Source: Polytrichum commune (lineage: Eukaryota > Streptophyta > Polytrichopsida > Polytrichales > Polytrichaceae). From it: a stretch of DNA of 64,000 nucleotides. A model generated the notes under the pieces. It ran no database searches. It was given only the letters and a program-made list of their open reading frames with translations, and was not told the origin of the DNA. The position numbers were made by a program, and so were the translations under genes. Below, piece by piece: positions 12,012 to 23,090 of the stretch. The stretch covers positions 38,812,001 through 38,876,000 of the forward strand of contig OX485806.1 in NCBI GenBank assembly GCA_950295325.1, read 5' to 3'. Position 1 is the stretch's first letter; each line of letters begins with the position of its first letter.

Positions 12012-13239
12012 CTACAGTTGTGCAGAGAGAGTATTGCTACAGTTGCGCAGAAGGAGGAGTATAAGGATTACGAGGAGTACGGTGCCGGTGTAATTACAAT
12101 TCGGCTCAGTAGGTGTGATGCTCACCTCTGGATCAAGCCCCCTTGAATATGGATTCAGGGATCCTCGAGGTTGCTAGAAGAGTCTCTTACTGCATCCTGT
12201 TCGTAGAGGAGCCTGCCCTCTCCTCCTTCAAGGTGGCATACCGCAAGAGCTCTAAAAACCGCGTCGTCAACCAAATCCACTAAAACATTGAACTTGCTGC
12301 ATCAGAATACCTAGTTTGATCACGGGTTCTACTTTCCGGCCTTTCCAAGGCTTGCAACTTGTGACCTGTTTTGTGGCTGTTGAAGGATCTTCGGACGGTG
12401 GGCTTACTTTTTAGACTCGAAAGACACCCGAACCCCAAGATTTCTTCAAAGATGCCAGAACTTCACGAAGGCAAGGATAAGATGGAGTGTCGATCACGGC
12501 ATTCTGCTCCTATGTAAGCTCTTCATGCCATCCCTAACCCTGCTCACATGTCAATAGTTCGAACCATCGTTGTTGGTGGCTTTACAAGGTTCACACACTG
12601 CCATAGGGTTAAGTACATTACTAGAATCACCAGAGTGTGCGCAATTTTCATTAAAAAATTTATCTTGGAAGAGAACAGGGAAGTAAGTGCAGGTTTCTCT
12701 TGCTATGATTGAGGGTTTGTTCAAGCTGGTACCAGGTCTACAGGGTTAGATGCTTATGGCTGGCTGGAGGGAGGGAGGAGGTGGGTGGCGGTGAGTTCTG
12801 CAGTCAACTCCTCCATCTTCCTCAGCCTAGATGCAAGATATAACAGCTAGTTTTAGATTTCAGAACGATGAGATCCTAACTTTGAAACTATTTCTGTGGA
12901 GATCGGTTGCTGCTCGAAGGATGTTCTGCGTAAGAAGAAACATTGAAAGTGCCTGAGTTGGATGTTGGATTGTATGAAGTTCGATCTTGACTTACAGAGA
13001 TGCCGGCGATGCTTGCAATTTATCGTTTTGGCTAGGGTTTCTGTTGTTTGGTCTTTGCCGTGTCAAGCCAGGAGTGTCAAGTGTCACCAGTGTGTTTAGA
13101 GCTTTTGAGGAGTTTTGGTGTCTAGCTTGCAACATAAGCTAGGGTTAAGATTTCTAGTGACCCGAATGTGATTAATGCTTTGTTAGTTGCAAGTGCGAAC
13201 TGTCCACCAATCTTTTGATTTGGCAGAGGAAAGCAAAGA

Positions 13240-14930
13240 TTAGCCCAAATGGTCGGATCTAATTCCAGTAATTCTTCCATGAAGTTAGAAGCATTCGGAT
13301 CTGAGTATGTGAAGGTGTGGTATGCCTTGCTTAATATGGTGTAGGGAGTGGCTTTATCTTGTTGGACAGAATTCTTTACCTTCTATGTCTATCTCTGAAC
13401 TGCTTATGTGCACATTATCACCGTCTCATGCTCTGTTGAATTCCATGGACGATGGAGTTGCTTTTCGGTGATCATCACTATGATCACCTTCAATGGCATC
13501 AAATACACAGGCTGTTACTAAGCGTCTAGGGTTTGGGGTTCATGCCACAAGTTGCTATCCTCGGAGTTTGGATCTTGCCTGTAGAGTCTACAGTTGGAAC
13601 CCTATTCTGGGGTAAGCTTTCTTTAGTAATACAGGTTGCAAGAGCACACGGTCTTAGGGCATTGCTGGATCCTAGGTAGAAATTCATCCATGCAATTAAG
13701 GAGCTTGCGGATCTGAGTGTTTGAATGTATGGTTTGTTTTGCTTTAGACTCACGGATAGTGGAGGGAGTGGACTTCTCTTGTTGGACAGGGTTGTTTGTC
13801 TTTCATCTATGTAACTGGTCTGCTCATGTGCGCTTTATCAGAGCTCTCAGAAACAGGGGACACCCTCCCTCTCCGAACCATTCCTCTCCCTTAGGGCCGG
13901 TTCACACGCGCCCCAAGTCCTAAGTTGCAAGTCACTTGAGGTCAATCCGTGCAATCTCAGCCGTTGAGATCATGGAAGTTGGGAACTTACCACTTCACAC
14001 GGGGTCCCAAGTCCTAAACCCCAAGTATGAAATGGAGGCCTACATGGCCACACTTTTTAAAGGTGAGGCTTGGGACTTGTGAGAGTTGGGTCGAGCGAAA
14101 GCTACACCAAACTCTCAACACAAGTCCCGCGAATGCTTTTGCATATAGCATTCAAGATCTGATTTTAATGATAATTAACCAGATTTTAGTGGTTTCTTGA
14201 GGCTCAAAAGTGGGGACTTGCTAACATGAGGGGGACTTGGGACCAAGTGAACCGGTCCTTATTCTAGCCCATCTCATACTCCGTTGAATTCCATGAAGTT
14301 GGAAATACTTGTAGGTGTTGATTATGCTGTCAAGAACGCCTTATGTTATCAAATACATGTGCTGCTATGCATTGCCTAGAATTTGTCATGCATGTCGCAA
14401 CTTTCTTTGCTCAGACCTGGAACCCCATCTGGAGTTGTCAACCTTTGCACTTTGGTGATCGGGAGAAAATGCACTGTGTACAATCGATCTGATTGGTCAT
14501 TCAGTGAAGCAATTTTCCAGATTGTGGGACAGTATGTTACGACCAAGGGAATGGGGACACCTCTTCTTTCTGAACTGCTTGAAATCTTCAGTGCACGTGC
14601 ATGAGGGGATGGTGCTCCCTGTCCCTTAGTCTGTTCTCTTGAATTCTGCTGAAGATTGTTTTCCTTGTAGGTGTTGGTGATGCCATCCGCAACACTCAAT
14701 GGTATGCAATGCATATACTATTTTGCATTGTCGAGGGTTTGACACGCATGTTGCAAGTTTCTTTGCTTAGACTTTGGATCTTGTGTTTGGGGTCTGGACT
14801 TTGGAGTCCCATCTTGAGTTGTTGACCATGCACTTTGGTGATTGTGAGAAAATGTACTTTGTAGAATAGATCTGATCTGTCCTTGAGTGAGGCTATTTTC
14901 CAGAGTGCACTATATGTAAAAGCTTCATTA
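13240..14930 (+). repeat. Diverged direct repeats in the leader region
   Basis: Similar modules recur several times: ATGAAGTTAGAAGCATTCGG / GGATCTGAGTGTTTGAATG; TCTTGTTGGACAG; CTGAACTGCTTATGTGC; CTCATGCTCTGTTGAATTCC; and CATGCCACAAGTTGCTATCC / CATGTCGCAACTTTCTTTGC. The repeat spacing is about 370-400 bp once the miniature element at 13894-14258 is removed. The copies are well diverged and contain stops, so they look like duplicated non-coding sequence rather than exons. Confidence 0.6.
13894..14258. mobile_element. Tourist-like (PIF/Harbinger) miniature element, 365 bp
   Basis: TTA flanks both ends (13891-13893 and 14259-14261). The left end GGGCCGGTTCACACGCG mirrors the right end, which reads GGACCGGTTCACTTGG inverted. 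Both continue into a CCCAAGTCC block. TTA duplication with a GGGCC..TT terminus is the PIF/Harbinger signature. It interrupts one of the leader repeats, so it is younger than that duplication. Confidence 0.85.
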
Positions 14931-15401
14931 TTTAATCCAGTTCCTTCTAAATTTGGAAGGTAAAGATGTCAGTGCTACTTCTTAACTTCCATCAGTAGAG
15001 ACAGTTTTGACTGTGACGGTGTTAACATGTCTACAGTGAGAACGACATTTTAGCTCGGATTTATGTTGGTTGCATTTGCTTGCTGATCAGGTTGGGTTGC
15101 AGAGATTTGCTGTTTTTGGTTATATGTACTTAGTAATCAATGAGTGAATTGATGTACTATCTTCTTCTGGTGACTGAACATATGTCATTAATGTCTCTCT
15201 GTTTTGATTTGTCAAAAGTGTGACACTATTACAGAAACACTCAATGATCCTGGGTACGGAATCAGTATAGTGAACAACTCTTAAGCTTATGACAGATCAT
15301 TGATTTGTTAGTTGACCTTTTATCTGTCTTGGACTCATCAAGTTTAGAAGTGGGCTAACCAGTGGCTTTTGTTCTTATTGGGGGGCTTGTGAAGCAGAAA
15401 C

Positions 15402-16331
15402 ATGGAGCAGCAGCCGAAAAAAGAGCAGACAACAATAGGGATATTGTATCCGGACACCAAGAACAGAAGCTACAGAGTGAACCTTCGACCCTCCTCTTGG
15501 GATAATACTGGTAAATTGTGGTGTGGGAAGATCAAGCACCTAGAACATGCGAAAATGCTCGCCGACATAGCATTGTTCCTCACAGGTGGTACACGTGACA
15601 ATAAGACACAGTCCTATAAGAAGATCCTCCCAGTTGACAACAATGATCTTCGGTCATTCTGCACAAGGGAGGAGTTCTCGGGGTACGTCAAAAGCATAGC
15701 AAAGGGCCCCGAAAACCTGGTTAAAAGGAAGGAGTTCAAAGCTTGTTTGAACAAGATTATGGCCACAGCAAAACAAAATTATGAAGAGCACGCTAAGGAA
15801 GTTGCCAAAATTGTGGAGAAACCATTGCCTTTAGCACCAAGCCGCAGATATGGGGTGCCTCTTCCTAAACTTCTCGCAGCGACCTCCTGCAGTAGTAGTG
15901 AAGGGCTTTGTGAAGATGATATGGAAGTTGTTGACCAATTCACTAGTCATGAAAGTGACTATATCAATGATGACATGGATGAGGATGCCAACGATGCATT
16001 GGTAGGTGTCCTTACTTCCCCGGAGGCCAATACTGGTGATGTATGTGCAGATGAGGCCGTTACTGCAAAAGTTTCTGGTAAGGTTGAATGCCAGGCTATG
16101 GATGAAGGTGATAATAATGAATGCCTTCTCGGAATGATTGCTGGTGCACATCCACCTTACGGTAGTCCTCCCGGATTTAAGATGCCCATACCAGGTTGTT
16201 TTATGGATAAAGGGGACGAAGACATTGTTTTTGTGCTTCAGGGCAATGTTTCGTACTTCCGCCCAAATCAAGGTAATTGGCATCAAATTTTCCACTTATA
16301 TTACAGATTCACGACGAATATGATCAAGTGA
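15402..16331 (+). CDS. Hypothetical plant protein with degenerate AP2/ERF-like motif
   Basis: This is a 309-codon open frame starting MEQQPKKEQT. Residues about 23-63 contain YRVNLRPSSW and LWCGKIKHLEHAKMLADIAL followed by a Gly-Gly. The second half aligns by eye with the end of the AP2/ERF DNA-binding domain (Trp-x-Gly, then a helix with Glu-x-Ala-x5-Asp-x-Ala). The canonical YRGVR start is absent, so this is a weak match. The rest is acidic in the middle (about residues 170-210) and unrecognised. A donor-like GTAATT at 16273 and an acceptor at 16401-16402 would replace the last 19 residues by DYGRLWT. A strong donor-like GTAAGTAT follows at 16456. An unspliced stop at 16331 is the alternative. 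If the AP2 reading is right, a nuclear DNA-binding role is expected, but that is inference. Confidence 0.6.
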   Translation: MEQQPKKEQTTIGILYPDTKNRSYRVNLRPSSWDNTGKLWCGKIKHLEHAKMLADIALFLTGGTRDNKTQSYKKILPVDNNDLRSFCTREEFSGYVKSIAKGPENLVKRKEFKACLNKIMATAKQNYEEHAKEVAKIVEKPLPLAPSRRYGVPLPKLLAATSCSSSEGLCEDDMEVVDQFTSHESDYINDDMDEDANDALVGVLTSPEANTGDVCADEAVTAKVSGKVECQAMDEGDNNECLLGMIAGAHPPYGSPPGFKMPIPGCFMDKGDEDIVFVLQGNVSYFRPNQGNWHQIFHLYYRFTTNMIK

Positions 16332-17986
16332 GGTTTTGATTTTTGATTTTTTGATCTGATGCACTACTTATTGTGTGGTGCACTATCTGGGTGGCAATGC
16401 AGACTATGGACGCTTGTGGACCTAGGAAGAATAAGGACCCTCTTCCCCTTCCAATGTAAGTATACCTCACCATCTCAATTATCAACCTGGAACAATGAAT
16501 GTTTGAGGAAGTGCTTCATAGGGTCTTCAAAACCATTGAACATGATTATTTGAATTTTACTCTTCACAACTTTTATTTTCAGCTGAAAATTCTGTCTCCA
16601 AATCACACTTCCATCATTGTATCATCTTTGATTCGAGTGATTTCTTGGGCTTGTCCGGGATAAAATGGAAAGTCCTGAATGAAGATTCATGCCATTTTGG
16701 TGCAATGGACATTCATCAGATTGTTGCTAATCTTTATCTTGATCTTTCCACAAATCTTTCCAACTCTATCTTTCTGCCTCGGTTGTGCAGTTTGTGTAAG
16801 ATGCAGCTCAAGTGCAGCGCTGAAGGTGAACTATGGAATTTTGCTTTGTGGATGTTTTGGAATAGATGGGCCACATCACATTGGAGAATCTGAGAATCTT
16901 AGCAAGGAGTATCGAAGCGCCTCGTGGCAGGCAGAGTTTAAGTTGTCTTCAAGTATACAAGGACCTTTTCCCAAGTGGTTGGCTGAGAGAGAGAGGAGCT
17001 TAATATACTGTTTTCTCACTAGACAATAGAATGTGTTTAATTGCAACATATATATATCTGCGATTATTGGTTTGTAAGTGGACAGGTTGTATTTACATCG
17101 CTGAGATGGTCAGTCATCCGCTTTTGGTCTTCCTGATTCCTGATGGAAGTTCACTGATACAAGTACAGTAATCTCCCGCTTAAATACGCATCCCGGTTAT
17201 GTGTGCAAATTTTTGACAAAAAACAAGGTTCATACTTTATTGTTTGAACATGTCATGCAGAGTCATTTCTTGCGAATGCATGAATTTTTTACACTCGACA
17301 TTCAATGCCAGTTAACGTTTTGTTGAAACGTCTCAAATGATTGACGCATTTTATCATACATTTGTCCAACTTCCGTTTGAACATGGGAGCAAAGTAATTG
17401 GTGATCGATGTAGATGACAGTGTTATGTAGAGCTTCAAAGCCTTTGAAGTCGGTTACACTTTCAGATTCAGTAAATGCCTTGATAGGCTCTCACAACAAA
17501 TGATTCGTAGCAATATGTTCTCGTGATTGTCCTAGACTTTCTGGATGGCGCCTTCATTGAATTCATATTCGTGCCTCAACACCTGCTTGTTCGGTGTGTT
17601 CAGCTTGCTCAACTTTGCAATGATTTCACATTGTGGGACTTTGGTCAAGTGGGTTGCCTTAGGTTTCATCCGTTTCCTGTTGCGATTCATCGAATCAGAG
17701 GGTCTAGAGAGCGGTATGAATACTGAACGTACCTACCAACTAAGTGCGCACCAATGGCTCTGGTTCAAAGTGCGTACTTAAGCAAGAGATTGTTGTACGT
17801 CATTTGTGTGGTCAATTTTTGTAGAAAAGATATCTTATGAGATTTGGAGACCATAGTGACATTAAACACCATATGACGCTAAATATCAATAGGAAGTACT
17901 TGTGAAGTACACAAGTACGAGGTGGAAAGACAACTAAAATATTCCATATTTTCCAACATTTGGTCCCAAGTTACTACACTAAGTAT
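16332..17986. other. Probable 3' part of the AP2-like locus, then unassigned sequence
   Basis: Several splice-like signals lie at 16400-16570. Plus frames at 16645-17029 show no motif and are probably untranslated. At about 17250-17770 the minus strand shows coding-like but frame-broken stretches (for example EVGQMYDKMRQSFETFQQ near 17310-17390). These could be a pseudogene fragment, and I cannot name the family. Confidence 0.35.
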
Positions 17987-18168
17987 AGTGGCACTTACTA
18001 TTTGGAATCACGCAATGCTATATTTATTTACTATATATCTCATATTCTACCAACAAATGTCAAATTGGTTGTTTGGACATTATAGAACACAAACAACTTT
18101 ACTTAGTAAAAGTTACACCAATAGTAAAAAGATATAGAACTGTGTAACTCCAAATAATAAGTAACACT
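17987..18168. mobile_element. Small TIR element, GTTACCATTTGGA family (copy 2, 182 bp)
   Basis: The left end, AGTGGCACTTACTATTTGGA, is mirrored by the right end, AGTGTTACTTATTATTTGGA when inverted. It shares the ATCACGCAATGCTATA stretch with the copies at 8386 and 38627. There is no coding potential. A fragment like the right end of the CACCAAATAT family precedes it at about 17860-17900. Confidence 0.6.
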
Positions 18169-18388
18169 AAATGTATTATTTAGTATAGTACTTATTTACA
18201 ACCCAAGTCCTACAAATTGGTACACTTTTTATTCTATTTGTGTGGGCTTCGTTATTTCATAACTTTGTCAGATTCAATCTAGTTATCCGGAATCAATGTG
18301 GTACACACTATAGATTGCCACATTATTGTGCAAAATAAAATTTTAAATGTATTTAGCAAAACATTACATTTGACAATGAAAGGGGGTT

Positions 18389-20090
18389 GAAGCCCACACA
18401 CCAGTGATTGAATATACAGATCACAAGACTTTGGAATGCTTCATATCGTTTCGTGTTTTGAATTGGCGCCAAACTCAATGGAATATGTCGCTATCTCGAT
18501 TTGATTTTGTCATCACTTATCAACCGGGGAAGCAACAAGAAATATCTGACGCGCTATCGAGGTGATCGTATCTTACACCCAAGGTTGGAGAAGCAACATT
18601 TGATCAACAATGTAGACCTTTGTTGAAGCCAAAGCTATTTTGCCTTTGCGTCACTGTTATGCCAATCCCAATTGATGTTGAATTCCTCAATCAAGTGCGT
18701 GTTGCAACCATTGGAGATTTTGTAGACCTCGACATTAAGCGTCATCTTAGTGAAAACAACAAATTTATGGTGGAAGGAGATTTGTTATACTTTGAAGAGC
18801 GTTTATTCATTTCAGAAGGTCTGACATGGTTTTGAGTTCTTTAATCTCGCCATGACCTTCCAGTTGTAGGTCATTTTGGATACAATAAGACTTTAAAACT
18901 TATTTTCAAAGATTTTTGATGGTCCAAAATGTAGAAGGATATGAAGAAATTTGTTACATCTTGTGACATTTGTTCAAGATCCAAGAATCATCGGCATCAC
19001 CCTTACGGTTTCTTACAACCATTCTCCATCCCACACTGGCCATGGTCTTCGATCTTTATGGACTTCATTACATATTTGCCGTCATCAAATTTATTTGATA
19101 GCATTTTTGTTGTGGTGGATTGGTTTATAAAGATGACACATTATTTCCCTTGCAAGAAGTTTTCGTCAAGTAAAGACATGAAAAAACCATTTCTTGAACA
19201 TGTGTATCGATATCATAGTCTATCAGATGATATCGTATCTGATCAGAGAATTCAATGTTAAAGTTTGGGAGATCTATTTTTGACATATTGAAAGTGGATA
19301 TCAACCTCTCTTCAACCTTCCATCCTCAAACTGACGGTCAAACAAAACAGGTTAATCAAGTTCTTGAGCAGTATTTATGATGCGGTATCAACTATCAACA
19401 AGACAACTGGACAACATACTTGCCGCTAGCGGGGTTTGCTTACAACAATACGTGTCATACTTCAATTTAACAAACATCATTTTCTTCCAATTATGGTTAT
19501 CATCGAAAGCTTGATCTATTGAGTTCACCGGCAAATAGTAACCCGGCAGCAGATGACTTTGCACAATAACTATCGCAAATTCAAGATGGTATGGAGCTTC
19601 AACTACAAGCCGCCCAAGAGTCTTATAAGACATCTGCAGACAAATTTCGCAATCAAACACATGCTTTTCAAGTTGGAGATAAAGTATGGCTCCTTCGACG
19701 AAATATCAAAACCACGTGGCCTTGTGATAAGTTGGCCTACCGGAGATTGGGACCATTCGTCATCGAGAAGCAAATCAATTCAGTGGCATTTCGTTTTAAA
19801 CTGCTAATTTCTATGAAGATACATCGAGTTTTTCATGTCTCATCTTTTCCAAGAATAGTACAACAACCACCACCTAGTATCGAGATTGAGAATCATGAAG
19901 AATATAATGTGGAAAGAATATTGGATTCGCGACAAAGGTGAGGCAAGTTGGAGCATCTGGTACACTGGACAATTTATGATATCAATGAACAAACGTGGGA
20001 ACTAACTGAGAACCGTGCAAACGCGTCTGAATTGATACAGGAGTTTCATCGACTTTATCCGGATAAACTTAGGGGTCCTCTTGGGATTCA
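18389..20090 (+). pseudogene. Chromovirus pol fragment: RNase H end, integrase, chromodomain
   Basis: The RNase H end is recognised at 18389-18564 by YTDHKTLECF and SRFDFVITYQPGKQ, ending in DALSR. The integrase zinc region lies around 18840-18990 (His pair, then CDICSRSK). The catalytic core follows from about 19030 (a FMDFI block containing the first Asp) with a SDQ block near 19235. A region equivalent to the last catalytic Glu is near 19330-19370. The GPY/F module is at about 19740-19830 (LGPFVIEKQ, FHVSSF) and the chromodomain at about 19895-20070 (VERILDSR, TWELTEN). In-frame stops occur at about 18834, 19259 and 19939, with frameshifts between, so no functional protein is made. The RNase H wording is closer to the moss/lycophyte/fungal chromovirus type than to seed-plant types, from memory of the families. 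Confidence 0.85.
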
Positions 20091-20109
20091 TTGCTTGAAA
20101 GGGAGGTAA

Positions 20110-20360
20110 TGTTAGGGACATGACCTCTGGAGCCTTCTAGTTCTTTTTATTTTAGAACTTGCTTCTATTTTAGAACCTGTGCTTACTTTAGATTAGGTAA
20201 ATTATTTTAGACTTTAGAATTTGTGTTAACTTTAGATTAGGTCTATATAAGGGTCAAGGTTGAGGAGTCCTTCAGTCTCGACAATGCATGTCTTGGAGCT
20301 CTCGCTCTCTTTGTTTTCTGTGTCCCTGATAGGACGTTGTTCCACCAAAATCTCTCAACA
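20110..20360 (+). repeat. 3' long terminal repeat, 251 bp
   Basis: It starts TGTTAGGGACATG directly after a purine-rich stretch (GAAAGGGAGGTAA, about 20097-20109) and ends CTCTCAACA, giving TG...CA boundaries with a TGTT/AACA inverted end. A TATATAA box lies at about 20244-20250. Short TTTAGAA/TTTAGATTAGG repeats fill the U3 part. No second LTR is present in the window. Confidence 0.8.
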
Positions 20361-20503
20361 TCATTAATTTGTCAACCGTAATCCTTAAAGTTATCATGTG
20401 CCCTCTCAATCATATTAAAGTCATCCCCAAAGATTCAATTGCAATCCTTTAAGGAGAGCGTCATTGAAATCATACCACATACGATTCCTAAGATGGAATA
20501 TTG
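20361..20503 (-). pseudogene. LINE endonuclease fragment, downstream half
   Basis: Read on the minus strand, this piece contains the GDFN-type catalytic motif (a DDFNMIER block near 20410-20440) preceded by an Arg-Met-Trp stretch, as in plant L1-type AP endonucleases. A frameshift sits just before the motif. It continues the fragment at 22713-23090 once the hAT-like element between them is removed. Confidence 0.75.
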
Positions 20504-20809
20504 CAAACCTTGGACAACTGGCCAACTAGCATCACCTAGCTAAACATTTTGGGCCCTTATTTGTCACTTTGCTTTAACTAGCTAGGTTCACTGAACCTAG
20601 GATTTTTACTTAGCTTTAGCTAGCTTACGTTTATAACCTCTCATTTTTATTGAGCTTTGACTAGCTAAAAAGTTGTGTGACATGCATATTCATTCTAAAC
20701 TAGAGAGAAATCCATTCAAACAAAACCAAACAAAATATATTTAGTTGTATTGATCTCGGTTGTCTTTGTATTTTCATGTTGTTGCACAAGAAAATCGAAA
20801 GGCTTAAAA

Positions 20810-21040
20810 TTAACACGTATAATCGGCTTCCTCACATTCAACTGGCACTGGTGATAGATCATCATCTTCATCATCATCATCTTCTTCATCATTGTCCTCT
20901 TCATTTTCATAATCATCGGAATCGTCAATGTCATCTGGCAATTCATGACGAGATGGAATCAAGGTGTTCCAAATTGAAGATTGCACAACATCTGTTGGAT
21001 TAATAGGAATTAGGCTCATGTTCAATTTAAAAAACATCAC
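20810..21040 (-). CDS. Small acidic open frame inside the hAT-like element
   Basis: This 76-codon minus-strand frame has an unremarkable start (MMFFKLNMSLIPINPTDVV) and, after residue about 35, a long Asp/Glu run. It could be the last exon of a lost transposase, a captured host exon, or chance from a GAT/GAA simple repeat. No family is recognised. Confidence that it is expressed is low. Confidence 0.2.
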   Translation of the reverse strand: MMFFKLNMSLIPINPTDVVQSSIWNTLIPSRHELPDDIDDSDDYENEEDNDEEDDDDEDDDLSPVPVECEEADYTC

Positions 21041-21937
21041 TACTTCAACCAGTCCGGGCCTAAAAGATGACCGTTAGGATGCAATGACATTATTCATTCC
21101 ACATAGATCACATTCAGATTCCAACTAGCTATTAGCTAACTTCAATTAGCTAATTTTTCTCGCCTGGATTATGACACTTAGTTTTAGCTAGTTATTCTTT
21201 TAAAGCACCGAATTCATGTGTAGTGTGAGCCCAAAATGATACTCACATGTGTCATTAATCTTTCGAAACCATTAGAAGTTATGTTTTGATGTTGTATGAT
21301 TATCCATAAAAATATAAAAAAAATGAAGCTTGAATGAAGTTATGTTTAGTCATTAGGCTAGTGTGGAGAGGATTTTTTAGAGGTAGGTAGCGTGAAGAAG
21401 TTCCTTAGTTAGGTGAGCATAGGGAGTGGTGAACCAATGGTAGTTCCTTGGTTTAAATGTTCAAATTAGGATCTATGTTGTTAGTTTAAGAGACAAAGGC
21501 TTAGAAGATAGGATGAGAGCCTACAAAGTAGGAAATGATTACAAGGGCTTATCTTGAGAGTGGTCACCTACTCCCTCTCAACTCACTATATAAACCCTCA
21601 CTCTTCCCTCTCTCATCTTCTTTTCCTTCGTGCTCCTTGGCACCCCACGTGTTATAAGTGTGGGTGTGGGAAGCAAGAACGGAGCACATGTGCGTGTAAG
21701 GTCTCAAGGTGAAGAACCAAGACTAATTCACCTTGAAGTTAGTTTGACATTTGTTAGGAGTAATATTTGGTTGAGACATTTAGAGCTTAGCTTGTTGTAT
21801 GTGACTTATAGAATTTAAAAAACATGATATTTAGATTTATAGTGTTTGGAATCATGGCATTTAGAATTGTAGCATTCACATTCATATTGAGTTTAAAGCT
21901 CTCTCTCCTCTAAGGAGTTGAGCTCTTAGGGCTTTGG

Positions 21938-22070
21938 GAAATACAGTATTTAGTTGCTGGAAATATAGTATTTAGGCTGCTGGAAATACAGTGTTTAGTC
22001 AGAGGGTAGGTTGCTGGAAATACAGTATTTAGTCAGAGGGTAGGTTGCTGGAAATACAGTATTTAGTTCA
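21938..22070 (+). repeat. Short tandem repeats of GCTGGAAATACAGTATTTAG
   Basis: Five imperfect copies of a motif of about 20 bp lie within the hAT-like element. The later three are spaced about 33-35 bp apart by TCAGAGGGTAGGTT. Confidence 0.85.
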
Positions 22071-22712
22071 GAAGTTAGACAGCTGGGACATTAGATTGGG
22101 TCATAGTTAGTTAATAAGAATATTACCTAATGCTAATTAGGTAATGAGCATTTAGCTAGGGGGTTGACTACAAGGCATTATAAGGTGATATCAAGGGGGG
22201 AAACTTGTAGTTAAGTTGTTGGGATTGTAATCAAGCACTTAAGGGTGCCATGGCGAAGAATGAACGAACTTGGGAGTGAATGGCGAAGAATTGCGGAAGA
22301 TGATGTAACGCTAAGTGATGAGAGTGATGAGTATTTTTTAACACTTGTGTACTCATCACATGGAGTCAACAAGTCACAACTTCAGCGAGGTGACGAGCAC
22401 TAGTTTCAAGAGGGAAGTCCTTAAGAGCATGTATAGCTAAGGCCGTGGGATGGACCCTTGAGGCGGCCAATGCTATGCCCACTCAAGAAAATTGCATTAA
22501 TAAAACATCATGACTTAAGAGAAGTTGGGGGTTCATTGAGATGGGACTTATATCTTATGTTGCTACTTTTGGTGTGACACATATGAGTCTCAAAACCATC
22601 ACCCGGACTAGGACGCTTAAGGGTGGTGGGTTTGGCATCACATGTAGCTTTAGCTAGTCACAACTTTTAGCTAGCTAAATAGTTGCCCACTTAGTTAGTT
22701 GTCCAAGGTTTG

Positions 22713-23090
22713 GAATATTGGCAGCATAAGATACATGCATAACCCATGGTGTCACCCTCCATGCCCTCAAATTCAATCCACACCACTCCATTAGTAAATA
22801 ATCCCATGTGCGGTGATTAGTGCGGCATATTTCTTGGACATGTGAATTCCAACTCCTTAGCCATTTGTATTAGGATTGAGCCAACTTAATTTACCAAGGG
22901 TTGCTTCAAGGATCCAAATGATACCTTAGCATCAACCTATTCCATAACTCCAATGAGTTGCCCCTTATTTTATGCTCTTGAATCATCACAACATCTGACT
23001 TTGACTAATATATGAAGAAAGACTCGTTCCTTATAAACGCTCTCTAGATCACTTAACCTTCTCATATTAATGGTTATAGGCCATGGCTTC
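22713..23090 (-). pseudogene. LINE endonuclease fragment, upstream half
   Basis: On the minus strand, from about 23090 downwards, this reads an endonuclease N-terminus (a RRLSDLES stretch), then DVVMIQEHKIRG (the QE-x-K motif) and WIEFEGMEG. It then enters the YAAN-type motif exactly where the hAT-like element has inserted. Frameshifts and a stop are present. The wording parallels the LINE at 35650-38626, so both belong to one family. Confidence 0.75.

Larger units (their letters stand above)
11700..15401 (+). other. Probable transcribed leader/intron region upstream of the AP2-like exon
   Basis: This interval is more GC-rich and less decayed than its surroundings. It includes a GA microsatellite (11979-12007), a common feature of plant 5' leaders, and possible splice sites. 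Plus-strand frames at 11726-12064 are low-complexity and include the GA tract read as Arg-Glu repeats. They are not convincing proteins. A splice-acceptor-like sequence precedes the ATG at 15402. I infer leader exons and introns of that gene, and transcript data would be needed to show it. Confidence 0.35.
18389..20360 (+). mobile_element. Ty3/gypsy chromovirus remnant, 5'-truncated
   Basis: This is the 3' half of an LTR retrotransposon in plus orientation. In order it has the end of RNase H, integrase with its zinc-binding, catalytic-core and GPY/F parts, a chromodomain, a purine-rich tract and one LTR. Gag, protease and reverse transcriptase are missing, as is the 5' LTR. The left boundary abuts unrelated miniature-element DNA. 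Multiple stops and frameshifts show it is dead. The 3' LTR abuts the minus-strand LINE fragment at 20361, so it probably inserted into that LINE. Confidence 0.85.
20504..22712. mobile_element. hAT-like element, 2209 bp, non-autonomous
   Basis: The ends are perfect inverted repeats CAAACCTTGGACAACT, flanked by the 8-bp duplication GAATATTG (20496-20503 and 22713-22720). TAGCTA-type motifs are dense near both ends, comparable to the subterminal repeats of hAT elements. It splits a LINE endonuclease reading frame, which independently confirms the boundaries. No hAT transposase is recognised inside. Confidence 0.85.

Noticed and set aside
15831-16295. 154-codon minus-strand frame
   Set aside because: It is antisense to the AP2-like coding exon, with no motif. 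The plus frame has the better start and composition.
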